Part shown: piece by piece, positions 48,150 to 59,057 of the stretch
Layout of the letters: every line of letters begins with the position of its first letter
How positions within the stretch are numbered: the stretch's first letter is position 1
NCBI GenBank assembly: GCA_028554755.1
Contig: JAPTOF010000016.1
Location: forward strand, 2,120,501 to 2,184,500
Direction of reading: 5' to 3'
DNA length: 64,000 nucleotides
From: Cordia subcordata
Lineage: Eukaryota; Streptophyta; Magnoliopsida; Boraginales; Cordiaceae
Program-made: the position numbers and the translations under genes
The notes under the pieces: model-generated
The model's input: only the letters and a program-made list of their open reading frames with translations
Database searches by the model: none
What the model was told of the DNA's origin: nothing

Positions 48150-49215
48150 GACATAATGACCAAACTAACCACAATTTCTATAATTTATACCAAAATAACT
48201 AATTTCTCAAACAAATGAGCTAAATGACCATCTTAGCCAACTTCGTGTCTTGAAACACAAAATTTACATAAGTATGCTGATATGGCATGATATGTGGCAA
48301 TTTTTGCCACATAGGCAGATAATTAAATTTTTTGAAATTAGTGTCTTGAAGACACAATGACACAAAGTTGTCCTTTATTTTTTCTTTTTAGCACACTAAT
48401 ATTGTAATTTTATAATATTTTTAATCAAAAATTAAAAATAAAAATAAAAATAAAAATTATAAAATTGTCATAAAATTATTAATTATTTTGGATATTCATC
48501 TTTGGGCTAGTTTATTATCATTCAAACTCTAAATATGGTTCATCATTATTTGGACTCATATAGTTGGATCAACTTATGTATTCTAAGTCCATGTAAATTT
48601 TAGTCCTATGTAAATACTATTGTATTACTCATATAAATAGGGACCTTTCCATTGTTAACTTATATTATGTATCAAGTACTAACAATCAAGCAAAGCAATA
48701 AAATATTCTCCCATCTTCTCTCATATTTTCTATTTTTACTTGTTATTTATATTCTCTTTATTTCTCTCGTTCATATATCTCTTTTTATTTTGTAGTTATT
48801 TTTATAACAAAAATTTAAATTTGGTGTTAACTCATATTTGTTGATTTAACTCTTTCCCTTTTCAATATTTTTTTATTTCAATTTTCTATCCTTTTAAAAA
48901 AAATTAATTTCAATTTTTATTGTCCTTTCAATTTTTTGTTTAAACTTTTTTTTTTTGCCATGTTCAAAAATTGAAATAAAAAAATACTAAAAAAAATAAA
49001 AGCATAAAAAAAATAATAATATTGAACTTTGTGTCTTGAAGACACAGAGTCTATGTAGAATAATGTGCCACATCAACCAATACCATGTCAACATAATTAA
49101 ACTCAACTTAGTGTCTTCAAGACACTAAGTTGAAAAGTTGGTTATTTCATTCATTCGTTTTGAAGCATTGCTATTTTGGTATATAAAATTTAATAATCAG
49201 TAACTCTTCTAAAAA
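48150..49215. mobile_element. Long-inverted-repeat element with nested copia LTR
   Basis: The left arm (TTATACCAAAATAACTAA ... CCAACTTCGTGTCTTGAA) is the diverged inverse of the right arm, which reads TATACCAAAATAGCAATG then CCAACTTTTCAACTTAG on the opposite strand. The arms exceed 80 bp. The near-palindrome GTGTCTT(G/C)AAGACAC occurs at 48341, 49031 and 49111, with a broken copy at 48246. The centre (about 48500-48850) looks like a copia LTR, with CTCATATAAATAGGGACC at 48636. Precise ends are uncertain. Confidence 0.55.
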
Positions 49216-50376
49216 TTATTTCCAAAAAAATTCACCTTGGTCAAGGATTTTTGTTACTAATTAATGAATTGCCTTGGAATGTCAAGCTCACATAAACAAG
49301 TGGATAGATTCCATCTTGATCACACATAGGCCCATATGCATGAAATTAATCATAACCACTCATAAACGAGACGGATCGTTAGGTAATAAGCAAATCATAA
49401 TAATGCATGTTTTAGACTGCAATGGTGTCTATGTTCAAAGGAATAAATACGCTATTATATTACGTGACTAATTATTGACTTAATTTAATTGCATGTAATT
49501 GTCATATAAACAGTCACGTTCAATGAGTCATTTAGCAATCAATTATTTATGTAACTACTCTTGTGACATATTATTAGTAATCTTATATTAATCAACGTCG
49601 CAAACTCACACATTGATTTTATGGAATATAATGTCCAGTTAATATTCCACCAATTGAGAACTAATTTAGAGTAAGTTACCAGATTAAACTTGTCACTCAT
49701 ATTCTTAATATCTTAAAAATAAGTCTAATCCAATTTAAATCTCTTAGACTAATTTCATAAAGTTTAGACTCAATAAATAATATGAAATAATAAATATCCA
49801 TTAACAATAAAATTAAGTTAAAATATTCCTAAATCAATTACAACTAATTGGCTTTAGGGCACCAAATCTACCAATCTCTCACTTGCACTAAAACCAACTA
49901 TTATGTAGTTTTAAACCCACCTTCTCAAGGTAGTGTTCTAATCACTGCTGAGACATAACTTTAGTAAATGGATCTGCAACATTTGCTGCAACATTTGCTG
50001 CTCTAGGTATTCTTTGTAAGGTTATATCACCTCTTCCAACAATCTCCCAAATAATATGATAACGCTTCTCCATGTGTTTGAATTTTTGGTGATACCTGTG
50101 TTCCTTGGCTTGAGCTATAGCACTATTGTTGTCGCAATATACAGGTATAGCAAACTTAATGATAGGAACCACTCCCAATTTTGTGACGAACTTCTTGATC
50201 CAAATTGCTTCCTTCGTCGCATCTAATTCTGCTACATATTCGGCTTCTATTGTAGAATCTGTAGTCGTGGTTTATTTGGAGCTCCGTCAACTGATTGTTT
50301 CTCCATTTATTTACATTTTAAATTGTCAATTTTGTATTCGTGACTAACCTAGGTTCCTTGGCATGTGATTCCTCCA
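49195..50376 (-). mobile_element. Copia 3' end, copy 1 (RNase H plus partial LTR)
   Basis: On the minus strand about 50275-49942 encodes the C-terminal RNase H of a Ty1/copia polyprotein: STIEAEYVAE, IPVYCDNNSAIAQAKEHR, KHMEKRYHIIWEIVGRGDI, NVADPFTKVMSQQ, stop. A 12-bp in-frame duplication (AANVAANVAD) distinguishes it from copy 2. After the stop, AGTGCAAGTGAGAGATTGG is the polypurine tract. The LTR then runs leftward from about 49873 until cut near 49195 by the inverted-repeat element. Integrase and reverse transcriptase are absent. Confidence 0.8.
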
Positions 50377-51210
50377 CCTTCTATTCTATCACAAAATCCT
50401 AAAATAATACAAACAATCAAAGTATAAAAATTAATTAAAAACTAAAGGGAAAAAGAATTCGATAAAAGTACTAGAGTAGAAAGGAAAACCCTAGAAACCC
50501 TAATTGCATAAATGCATAATTAATCTAGAAAAATAAATCAACTCAAAAATAAGCTATAATGCTTGCATATATAATTTATATGTGTAAACTATGAAACATC
50601 GACACTTTTCGAAAGATTGTGTGTTCGTGTTCGACATGATACTATCATGACACTCTCCGATACGTGCCAGAAATATGTCCAATAATTTTAATTTTTTTAT
50701 TTTCCTCAACATTCTTCCGACACCTCTCAAGACTCCCTAACACTTTCCTAATATGTGTCTGCTGAATGTCGAAAATTGTTTTAATCTTTCTTAATAATAA
50801 CTAAAGTAATAAATTTTGTATTTCTAATGTAAATGTATCTCTATAACTTAGAGGTAAAGAATAAAATATTCTTTAGAAGTATAATATACGACCTTTTAAA
50901 TATATTTGTTATAGAATATTTCTAGCTATAATTTCATAATATTTTAACTATCATCTTTGAAATAATAAATAGTTAATATTTTATGCTAATCTATTTAATT
51001 CTCTATTTCACCCTACATTTGGACTAATTTTGTCTTCTTTTTTATTTTGTAAATGCTATATAAAATTTTATCTTTCAAAACTCAACTAATTTCAGACCAC
51101 TTATCTATTACTTTGCTCAATGAATAGGCTGGGTCACTTTTGGGCCTATTTGTAACCCCTTTATTTTAGGAAATCAATCTGCATTCTTGACCAAAAAGAA
51201 ACCATCTCTT
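50377..51210 (-). repeat. Second copy of the BRR2-like leader/upstream segment
   Basis: TTCTATTCTATCACAAAATCCTAA at 50380 onward matches 47561 onward next to the BRR2-like ATG, including AAGAATTCGATAAAAGTAC and GAAAGGAAAACCC. Further out, GGGTCACTTTTGGGCC (51130) and GCATTCTTGACCAAAAAGAAA (51181) match 48076 and 48128. About 600 bp of extra AT-rich sequence lies between. No helicase coding sequence follows; the copia fragment does. Confidence 0.75.
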
Positions 51211-51239
51211 CCGCCTTTTCCCCCTAAAAAATTAATTTC

Positions 51240-53203
51240 CCACAATTGTAATTTTAATTGTATATTTAATCAAATTTCCAATTATGAGATTTAGAAATAC
51301 CTGTTGTGATAAAAACTTTGATGAAGACAAATTCAATTTTGATGAAGACAAATTCAGAATTCTCATAACTCCCCAAGTGTAAGCTATCCACATAGAATTT
51401 CAAACTAACTAATGACACCGAATTGCGAACTTTGCGTAAAAACTTTGACAAAGACAAATTCAGAAGCTAAATCTAATCTATGAGCAAAAATATTTGTGAA
51501 GACAAAAAAACTAGAAGTGCTAGCTCCTATTTTCAATCCAACTATTTATAGAATTCTGTAAAATTCAAATCCTAAGTTAGTAGGAAACCAATTGGACTAG
51601 AATTAATTTTGGAGATTAAGATAGACTCAAAGACCGAAGAGTCTCACTTAATAATTAATTATTCTTAATTAATTAATTACATGATTGAAATCTATAATTT
51701 AAAATTACATAAATTTTCTTTTCTCCTTATCCATTAATTAATTCCAATTCTTATTTGTGTGTATCGTTTCACGTTCATAACTGATTGGTAGTAGAATTAA
51801 TTCAACTAATTAATTTAATTAGAAATAAATTCTAATTTCTACAAGTCGTGAGTAATGTCAAACAACATATCGCGACTATCCGCACGATGATAAAGTGAAA
51901 TTAATGCGAACCAAAATAAATATAATTTCCATGTAAATAATTCCTTCTGCCTTCCATCACAGTTAAGTCAAACAGTCATTGTCAAAGTCAAACATTGACT
52001 TAATCCTTCCAAAATATAATAATCAGACACTCTTCTAAAAACCATTTCCGAAAAACATTTACCTCGGTCAATGATTTTTGTTACTAATTAATGAATTGCC
52101 TTGGGATGTCAAGCTCACATAAACAAGTGGATAGATTCCGTCTTGATCACACATAAGCCCGTATGCATGAATTAATCATGATCGCTCATAAACGAGACGG
52201 ATCGTTAAGTAATAAGCAAATCATAATAGCGCATGTTTTAGACTGCAATGGTGTCTATGTTCAAAGGAATAAATACGCTATTATATTACATGACTAATTA
52301 TTGACTTAATTTAATTGCATGTGATTGTCATATAAATGATCACGTTTAGTAAGTCATTTAGCAATCATTTATTTATGTAATTGCTCTTGCGACATACTAT
52401 TAGTAATCTTATATTAATCAAAGTAGCTAACGCACATATTGATTTTATGGAATATAATGTCCAGTTAATATTCCAATAATTAAGAACTAATTTAGAGTAA
52501 GTTACCAGATTAAACTTGTCACTCATAGTCTTAATATCTTAAAAATAAGTCTAATCCAATTTAAATCTCTTGGACTAATTTCATAAAGTTTAAACATAAA
52601 CTCAATAAATAATATGAAATAATAAATGTTCATTAATAATAAAATTAAGATAAAATATTCCTAAATCAATTACAGCTAATTGGCTTTAGGGCACCAAATC
52701 TACCAATCTGTCACTTGCACTAAAACCAACTATTATGTAGTTTTAAACCCACCTTCTCAAGGTAGTGTTCTAATCACTGCTGAGACATAACTTTAGTAAA
52801 TGGATCTGCAACATTTGCTACTATAGGTATTCTCTGCAAGGTTATATCACCTCTTCCAACAATATCCCAAATAATACGATAACGCCTTTCCATGTGTTTG
52901 AATTTTTGGTAAGACCTATGTTCCTTGGCTTGAGCTATAGCACTATTGTTGTCGCAATATACAGGTATAGCAAACTTAATAATATGAACCACTTCCAGTT
53001 TTATGACGAACTTCTTGATCCATATCGCTTCTTTCGTCGCATCTGATTCTGCTATATATTCGGCTTCTATAGTAGAATATGTTGTCGTTGTTTATTTGGA
53101 GCTACTTCAACTGATTGCTCCTCCATCTTTTTACATTTTGAATTGTCAATTTTGTATTCGGGGCTGACCTAAGTTCCTTGGCATGTGATTCCTCCACCTT
53201 TTA
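51240..53203 (-). mobile_element. Copia 3' end, copy 2 (RNase H plus longer LTR)
   Basis: The same RNase H tail as copy 1 is present (CDNNSAIAQAKEHRSYQKFK, GRGDITLQRIPIVANVADPF, stop at 52774). The LTR extends further, to about 51240, with a CTATAAATAG promoter (about 51541-51550, minus strand). The LTR, about 1.4 kb, therefore looks near complete. Copy 1 lacks its promoter half. The element body upstream of RNase H is missing. Confidence 0.78.
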
Positions 53204-53493
53204 TTCTATCACAAAATCCTAAAATAATACAAATAAGCAGAGTATAAGAATGAATTAAAAACTAAAGGGAAAAAGATATCGATAAAAGTACAAGAGTAGA
53301 AAAGAAAAGCCTAAAAACCCTAATTGCAGAAATTCATAATTAATCTAGAAAAATAAATCAACTCAAAAATAAGCTATAATGCTTGCATATATAATTTATA
53401 TGTGTAAATTATGAAATACCAACACTCTTCGAAGGATTGTGTGTCCGTGTCCGACACGATACTATTCTGACACTCTCTGATACATGCCAGACA
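53204..53493 (-). repeat. Third copy of the BRR2-like leader segment
   Basis: CACCTTTTATTCTATCACAAAATCC and the following 280 bp match 50377-50670 closely, including the tail GAAGGATTGTGTGTCCGTGT. The three leader starts are about 2,821 and 2,827 bp apart. Confidence 0.75.
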
Positions 53494-54010
53494 CATATAT
53501 AATTTATATGTATAAGCTATAATGCTTGCATACATCATCAACCCCGTGCCATGCACAGAAAGGTTGGAGTAGTGATAGAGTTTGATGTGTCAGATACAAG
53601 GGACGCAATGTTGCTTGAATCCTTTCCCTCTCTTTGTAATGGCATATAGAAATTAAGAACATGCATTTAATATAATGCGATTAAGAGCACATAAAACATT
53701 AATCCTTTCCCTCTCTTTGTAATATTCATTACGTAATAAATAAAATAATATAAGATTTGAAGTGTATATAGTGCGATTAAGAACACATAAAACATTAATT
53801 GGCATATTAATATAATGCTGAAAATATAGTGAAACTATTTTATGAGAATCCCATAAGTATAAAATATGAGGGTGAAAGAAATATTTAAGATAGTATTCAT
53901 GAATTTTATGTCAATATATTAAAGTATAAGTTCAAATAAAACAGGTAAATACTCCATTGGACTATGTATACATAAATGAGTAAATATAATTTAGTGTAAT
54001 ATAATATATA
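53494..54010. other. Spacer with a second Helitron-like terminus
   Basis: This is AT-rich. CCCCGTGCCATGCACAG at about 53531 resembles a Helitron 3' hairpin. No gene is seen. Confidence 0.35.
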
Positions 54011-57000
54011 TTAGTGTAGCACCCGTGCATGGAATCATCATTATTTTTAAATAAGATACTTATTTTTGAACTATATGATAGAAATGATGAACTGAGAAGC
54101 AATAACCAATTTATGATTAATATATCATATGATGCTTATGATTAGTATATTATATGATGGATGAAACTTAAAATAAAATTTCATAGTGATATTACTTTAT
54201 TTATTTAATGCTATTTTTGAAAAAAATCTTTTAAAACAACATTTTTAATTTTTAAATTCAACGTCATTCTTATCAATTATCAAATTTTCAAACCGCTTTT
54301 GAATTAATTTATAATATATTTGATCAAAACTATAGTAACAGATATAGTCAAGTTTATTTTCTTTAGAAAATCAATTTAGTTGATAAAAATTTAATGCCAA
54401 CTTCTCAATATGTTAGATTATTAAACTCTAAAATCCTCTTATTCTCTTGTATTTAGTTGTCTAACTGATTCTTTTATGCTTCAACATGTACTCCTTTTTC
54501 AGGGTAAGAATCAGGTACCTCCATTACCACAAAAAATCAAAGCTTAACATAATCATTACATACATTCCAAAAGAAACTACCACATAACCAAATTACAAAA
54601 TCTTTTAGCCAATGAGTTTTAATTACCTTACATAAAATCTACTTGACTATGCTAAGCTATCTGAGGTTAGTGCTTGATTTTTCTGTATCCTCACAAATTT
54701 GCCTGCAAAAAAAAAAAAAAACATTTAATAACAATAAAAATAACAATCATAATAATCTTAAACTTTTTGATTCTATTGCTAACACACAATTTTTGAGATA
54801 TAATTACATATATTAATAATAATAGCAACAAGATCTAATTACTTTGGTACCATTCTAGGTGTTAACTACCATTGAAAAATAAAAAAAAAAGGGGAAAAAG
54901 TCTAATTTATTGAATTGCTGGATTAGAGCACATTTGGACAAAAAATATATAAAGATCATTACCTCAAGTCCTCATCCCTTTCTTTGCCATCGGTAAACTC
55001 CACCTTCATGACAAATATTGGTACACATATTTGTAAGAATTAAGAAATCATAACTCTAAAAATATATATTAAATATAATGTGTTGGAAATCATTATCGAA
55101 GGCTAAAATAAATTAATTCCCACTGAAAAAATAATATTATAGATGGTGTAATTCAAACCATCAATATAGTGCATAATATTAACTACAACTATGTAACGAT
55201 AACAATAAGTAATATTTTACTGGTAAGAAAGAGATAATATTAAAAATTTATTAGAAATTTAAAAATCAGAGGATAATATCAAAATATTAAAAATATAACT
55301 ACAGAAAACTTGTTAATATAAAAATTAATTTTTATAATGGTCAGAAAAGGAATAAGGTATAAGAGAAAGAGAAAAGTACAAAAGGAGAGGGGGGAAAAAT
55401 GCAAGAATGCTAAAGTCAAAATAAAAGGATTAAAAAATTAATTGAAAGATTGCAAACAAAGTGGCATCCATAAAACTTAAAATTAGCATAAATAGAAACT
55501 GGTTCATGATAGAGGAGTTAAAGAAAAATAATCTGGATATTTTAATATAAATGCTAAAATATAAAAAAAAACACTTAGACAAATAAGATTGTAATTTGGG
55601 TATTATTAAATATAAAGTTAATTAATAATATAATAAGAAAATGTAGAATAGATACTGATAATAACATAATAATATATTTACCAAAGATTGAGGAACAAAA
55701 CGGCAAAAATAAAACTTCCATCCCAAAATTATACACAGTTTAATTGGAAGAAACAAAATCATTCAACAAATAGATACGATTGCTTGTCCACTCTATTGCT
55801 TCAACCTTTTCCTCTTCACACCACTTTATATTTTCCTTCTTTCAATATTTTTTTCCTATTCTTTATTCCTTTTTACAGCACAAAAAACTCAGCAAATCAT
55901 GACTAACAAATATTAAGGTAGAGAAAAAGACTAGTATTTATATGTTGAAAGATATATTATATGCATCTTAACGCCAAGTACTATTATCAATAAATAGTGA
56001 GAAGACACTGAGAAGATCCATTGAAAGAGAAAATCTTCAATCTCATAATCTCATACCTTGTGTAGCAAGAACGTAAAGACTGACATCAACGTTATATAAA
56101 GTTAAGAGTCTCTCCATTTCAGGAACTGGTCTAGAATTTAACATATCTGGTGATGGATTTTACTTAGAGATGTGTGCATTGGCAGACCCTATGTAATGAA
56201 AGTTATGACAAACTTGATTGCCGGAAAGGAAACAATAATACGAGGCACACACACAAATAGCTTCCTAAAAAATTATCTTTATCAAGATCTCAATATATTT
56301 TGAAATTTAGACATTACTTATAAAAAAGAGGGCGTAAACTCTTCGATAGATTTTCAATACAAATAAAATAGAAAAAAAAAAGGAAAAAACAAAGAATGAA
56401 AAGATCTACCACTACTTAAACATGCAAACATTTAAAAGGCTGAACATAAATAAATGCACACGGATGGATTATTATCTTGGAAACGTGAAACTCTCTACAG
56501 GCAACAGAGTAAAGGTGCTACAAAATCACCTAGTTAGCAAGTTTTTTGCAAAATAACATATTATAAAAGACACAAAATTGGATATCAAGAATAGAAATAA
56601 CAGAAGATAACATGTATATACAACGGAAAAGAATTAAGCAGAATAGTCCAGCGATTAAAGGTTTAAGTAGCATGAAAGCAAATTCAAATACACAATTTTA
56701 CATAATAACGTATTATAACAGATACAAATTAGATAGTCAGCGATATCGATATGAAGGTGATAAGAACATACCACAAAAAATCAAATTCGAAGAACAGACC
56801 GGCAATTAAAGCTTAACGCAGCAGGAAAGCAAATTTGAAAACACAATCAATTTAATAAACACGTTCATATGGTAAGGGAATGGAAGTTTCGAATTCAAAC
56901 ACTAATCGTACAATGCCCGAACAACAAAAGCTTAGATACAGAGTTGGATTCATACCTGTGAAGCAAAGCAGACAACAAAAGCTTAGATACAGAGTTAGAT

Positions 57001-57558
57001 TCATACCTGTAAAGCAAAGCAGAGTATCTTAATGGAGAACAGGTGATGAGATATACCAATTGAGGTCGTGAGGAGAAGCAAAATGAACACAACATCATAA
57101 ATATACAAAGCATAATTAAAGAAAAGGAAACAAACCATTGTCGTCAATTGAGGCGCATATCACAAATTAGACGATATAAAATCCAATATAGCAATGGACA
57201 TATTGGCATAAATAAGGTATGAATGATAAAATTTCCTTTACGATTTCCATTAGGCAGATTATTGAGATGAATCAGTAGGCGTGATTTGCAAAAAATATGT
57301 GAAAAACTCAGTAAGAAAAGTAGCGTATGGAGAAGAGATTGAGCCATTTAGAGTTTAAATCACAAAGAAAACTTAAAAAAAAAAAACAAATATATCATTA
57401 AGGAACGGCTAATGGTATAGCTTTACACAATTTAGGGAGGGTTGAGAAACCTAAATATGGGTAAATTTGTTGCGGCGTGAAAAGTTTGTCATATAGAGCT
57501 CCACTTGGCAGCATGAAATTGCAGCTTATTTTGCTTTATTAGATAGTATAAATTTAGA
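54011..57558 (-). mobile_element. Candidate non-autonomous Helitron, about 3.5 kb
   Basis: On the minus strand the element begins TCTAAATTTATACTATCTAA at 57558. It ends CATGCACGGGTGCTACACTAA at 54011, giving the TC start and CTRR (CTAA) end of Helitrons. The bases outside are A on the 5' side and T on the 3' side, the expected AT insertion site. The hairpin before CTAA is decayed: CACGGG is present but its partner is poor. No Rep/helicase is found. The AT-rich interior contains a 51-bp tandem duplication and splice-like ACAGGTATGAATC(C/T)AAC sites, perhaps captured gene debris. No inverted ends are visible. Confidence 0.55.
56921..57022. repeat. 51-bp tandem duplication inside the Helitron candidate
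   Basis: ACAACAAAAGCTTAGATACAG starts at 56921 and 56972. The two units differ at two positions (GTTGGATT/GTTAGATT and TGTGAAG/TGTAAAG). Confidence 0.9.
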
Positions 57559-58479
57559 TGAGTAATTTTGATTAGAATGACGAATGAAACAAACACAAAA
57601 TAGACGTAAAAAAATATTGTTCATTGAGGGATCAAAATAAAATGTTATTTCAATACAAAAATAAAATACATCAAATATAAAGTAAAAATTCCTAAATCAT
57701 CTCATTTTTCTTCTTCCAAATGATAAGCTGTTTTTCATTTTTTGTGTCTTATACCTTATTTCCAGCCTTCTTTTAGACTTTTTAACAAACACCACGCGTG
57801 CCCCCGCCTTCCTCAAAACCAACCTACTACCAAATTCAAGTTTCAAAGCCGCATCAGTAAGACCCTGCAGGGTCTTCATCAGGGTATTCAACACAGACAC
57901 ACACATAACATCCCAAATGCGTATGATCAAGTGCAAGCCGATGTATTGCCATAGTGAGCTCGGACAAGTGCAGGCCGAAGAAATGCCGTCAGGAATGCAA
58001 GAAGAGCTGCCCCGTCGTCAAAACTGGTAGATATTTTTGTTGCACTAATTTATTGGCTCAATTTTCTTTTATTTACTTATTTGTATATTTACTTTTACTT
58101 TCCTTGAACTTCTATGTGTAATTTACAGTATTTTGATAACCTTTTTTGCTTAAACTTTAATTTGATTCAGTAAATTTTGATCTGTTAGCTATGTTACCTT
58201 GCGTAGACTTAATTTCTATATGTAATTTATAGTATTTAAATATAATGATTTTGCATTTGTCGGTAAAGGAAAAAAGAAAAGCGAAGTTTGGGATTTTGCT
58301 GCTTAGAAACGAAAAATGGTTTTGCCTTTGCTACATGGAACCAAAGGTGTTTCTTTTTTGTGCTTGAGTGTGTGTATGTTGCTCAATGTCAAGAATTGAG
58401 CCTGCATTCCTCAGATGAAGAGGAAACGAATGGTATATATATATGTATGCGTGTGTCTAAATGTATATTTGTTGAGCTA

Positions 58480-59057
58480 AACATGGTTCGGTTTGGTTTG
58501 GTTTGGTTTTGACCATATTTCAAACCAAACCAAAACCAGTTGGTTTACATGGGCAATAAACCAGTTAGTATTTTTATCATATATGTAACCAAACCAAACC
58601 ACCGAATCTAAGTTGGTTTGGTTTTCCGTTTTCCTAAAAGGAATTTAAAAAGAAAAACCCTCAAATTTCATAACAAAATTAAGAAAAAAACTTAATTTGA
58701 AAATATAACATAGTTGCGATTATAGGATGTTAACATTGAAATGGAACACAAGAATAGTGATAGCTTAGTGGTTAAGATGCTGCAAGAACAAGCATCAGGT
58801 CTGGGGTTTGAATCCCCTTGTCTTTTGATGGAATAATATAATATGCACATATGGGGATTTCAGTTCGGTTAAAACCGAAACCAACGAAGGGCAGGGAGGA
58901 ACCAAACCAATTGGTTCGGTTACGCAATGAGAAAAACCACTGGTATATTTTTTTTGGAAAAAAAAAAAAACCAAACCAAACTTGAACTTGAAAAAAACCA
59001 AACCAAACTTGGTTTGGTTTGGTTTGGGTTAGTTTAACCAACTCGTGTATACCCCTA
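58480..59057. mobile_element. GGTTTGGTTT/AAACCAAACC inverted-repeat element in ABCE pseudogene intron 1
   Basis: The left side has GGTTCGGTTTGGTTTGG. The right side has AAACCAAACCAAACTTGG and ends GTGTATACCCCTATA. It has the same style as 13851-14627. A tRNA-like SINE insertion (58745-58840) splits it. No protein is encoded. Confidence 0.5.
58745..58840 (+). mobile_element. SINE-like sequence with tRNA-type A and B boxes
   Basis: TAGCTTAGTGGTTAAGATG (box A) is followed about 40 bp later by GGGGTTTGAATCCCC (box B with a perfect T-arm stem). No acceptor stem pairs, so this is not a functional tRNA gene. Confidence 0.5.

Noticed and set aside
57697..57936. 79-codon minus-strand frame rich in basic residues
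   Set aside because: It looked ribosomal-protein-like at first, but no family motif could be matched. It overlaps the decayed 5' flank of the ABCE pseudogene.
58755..58825. Possible tRNA gene
   Set aside because: Box A, box B and the T-arm stem are present, but there is no acceptor or anticodon stem. Treated as SINE-like.
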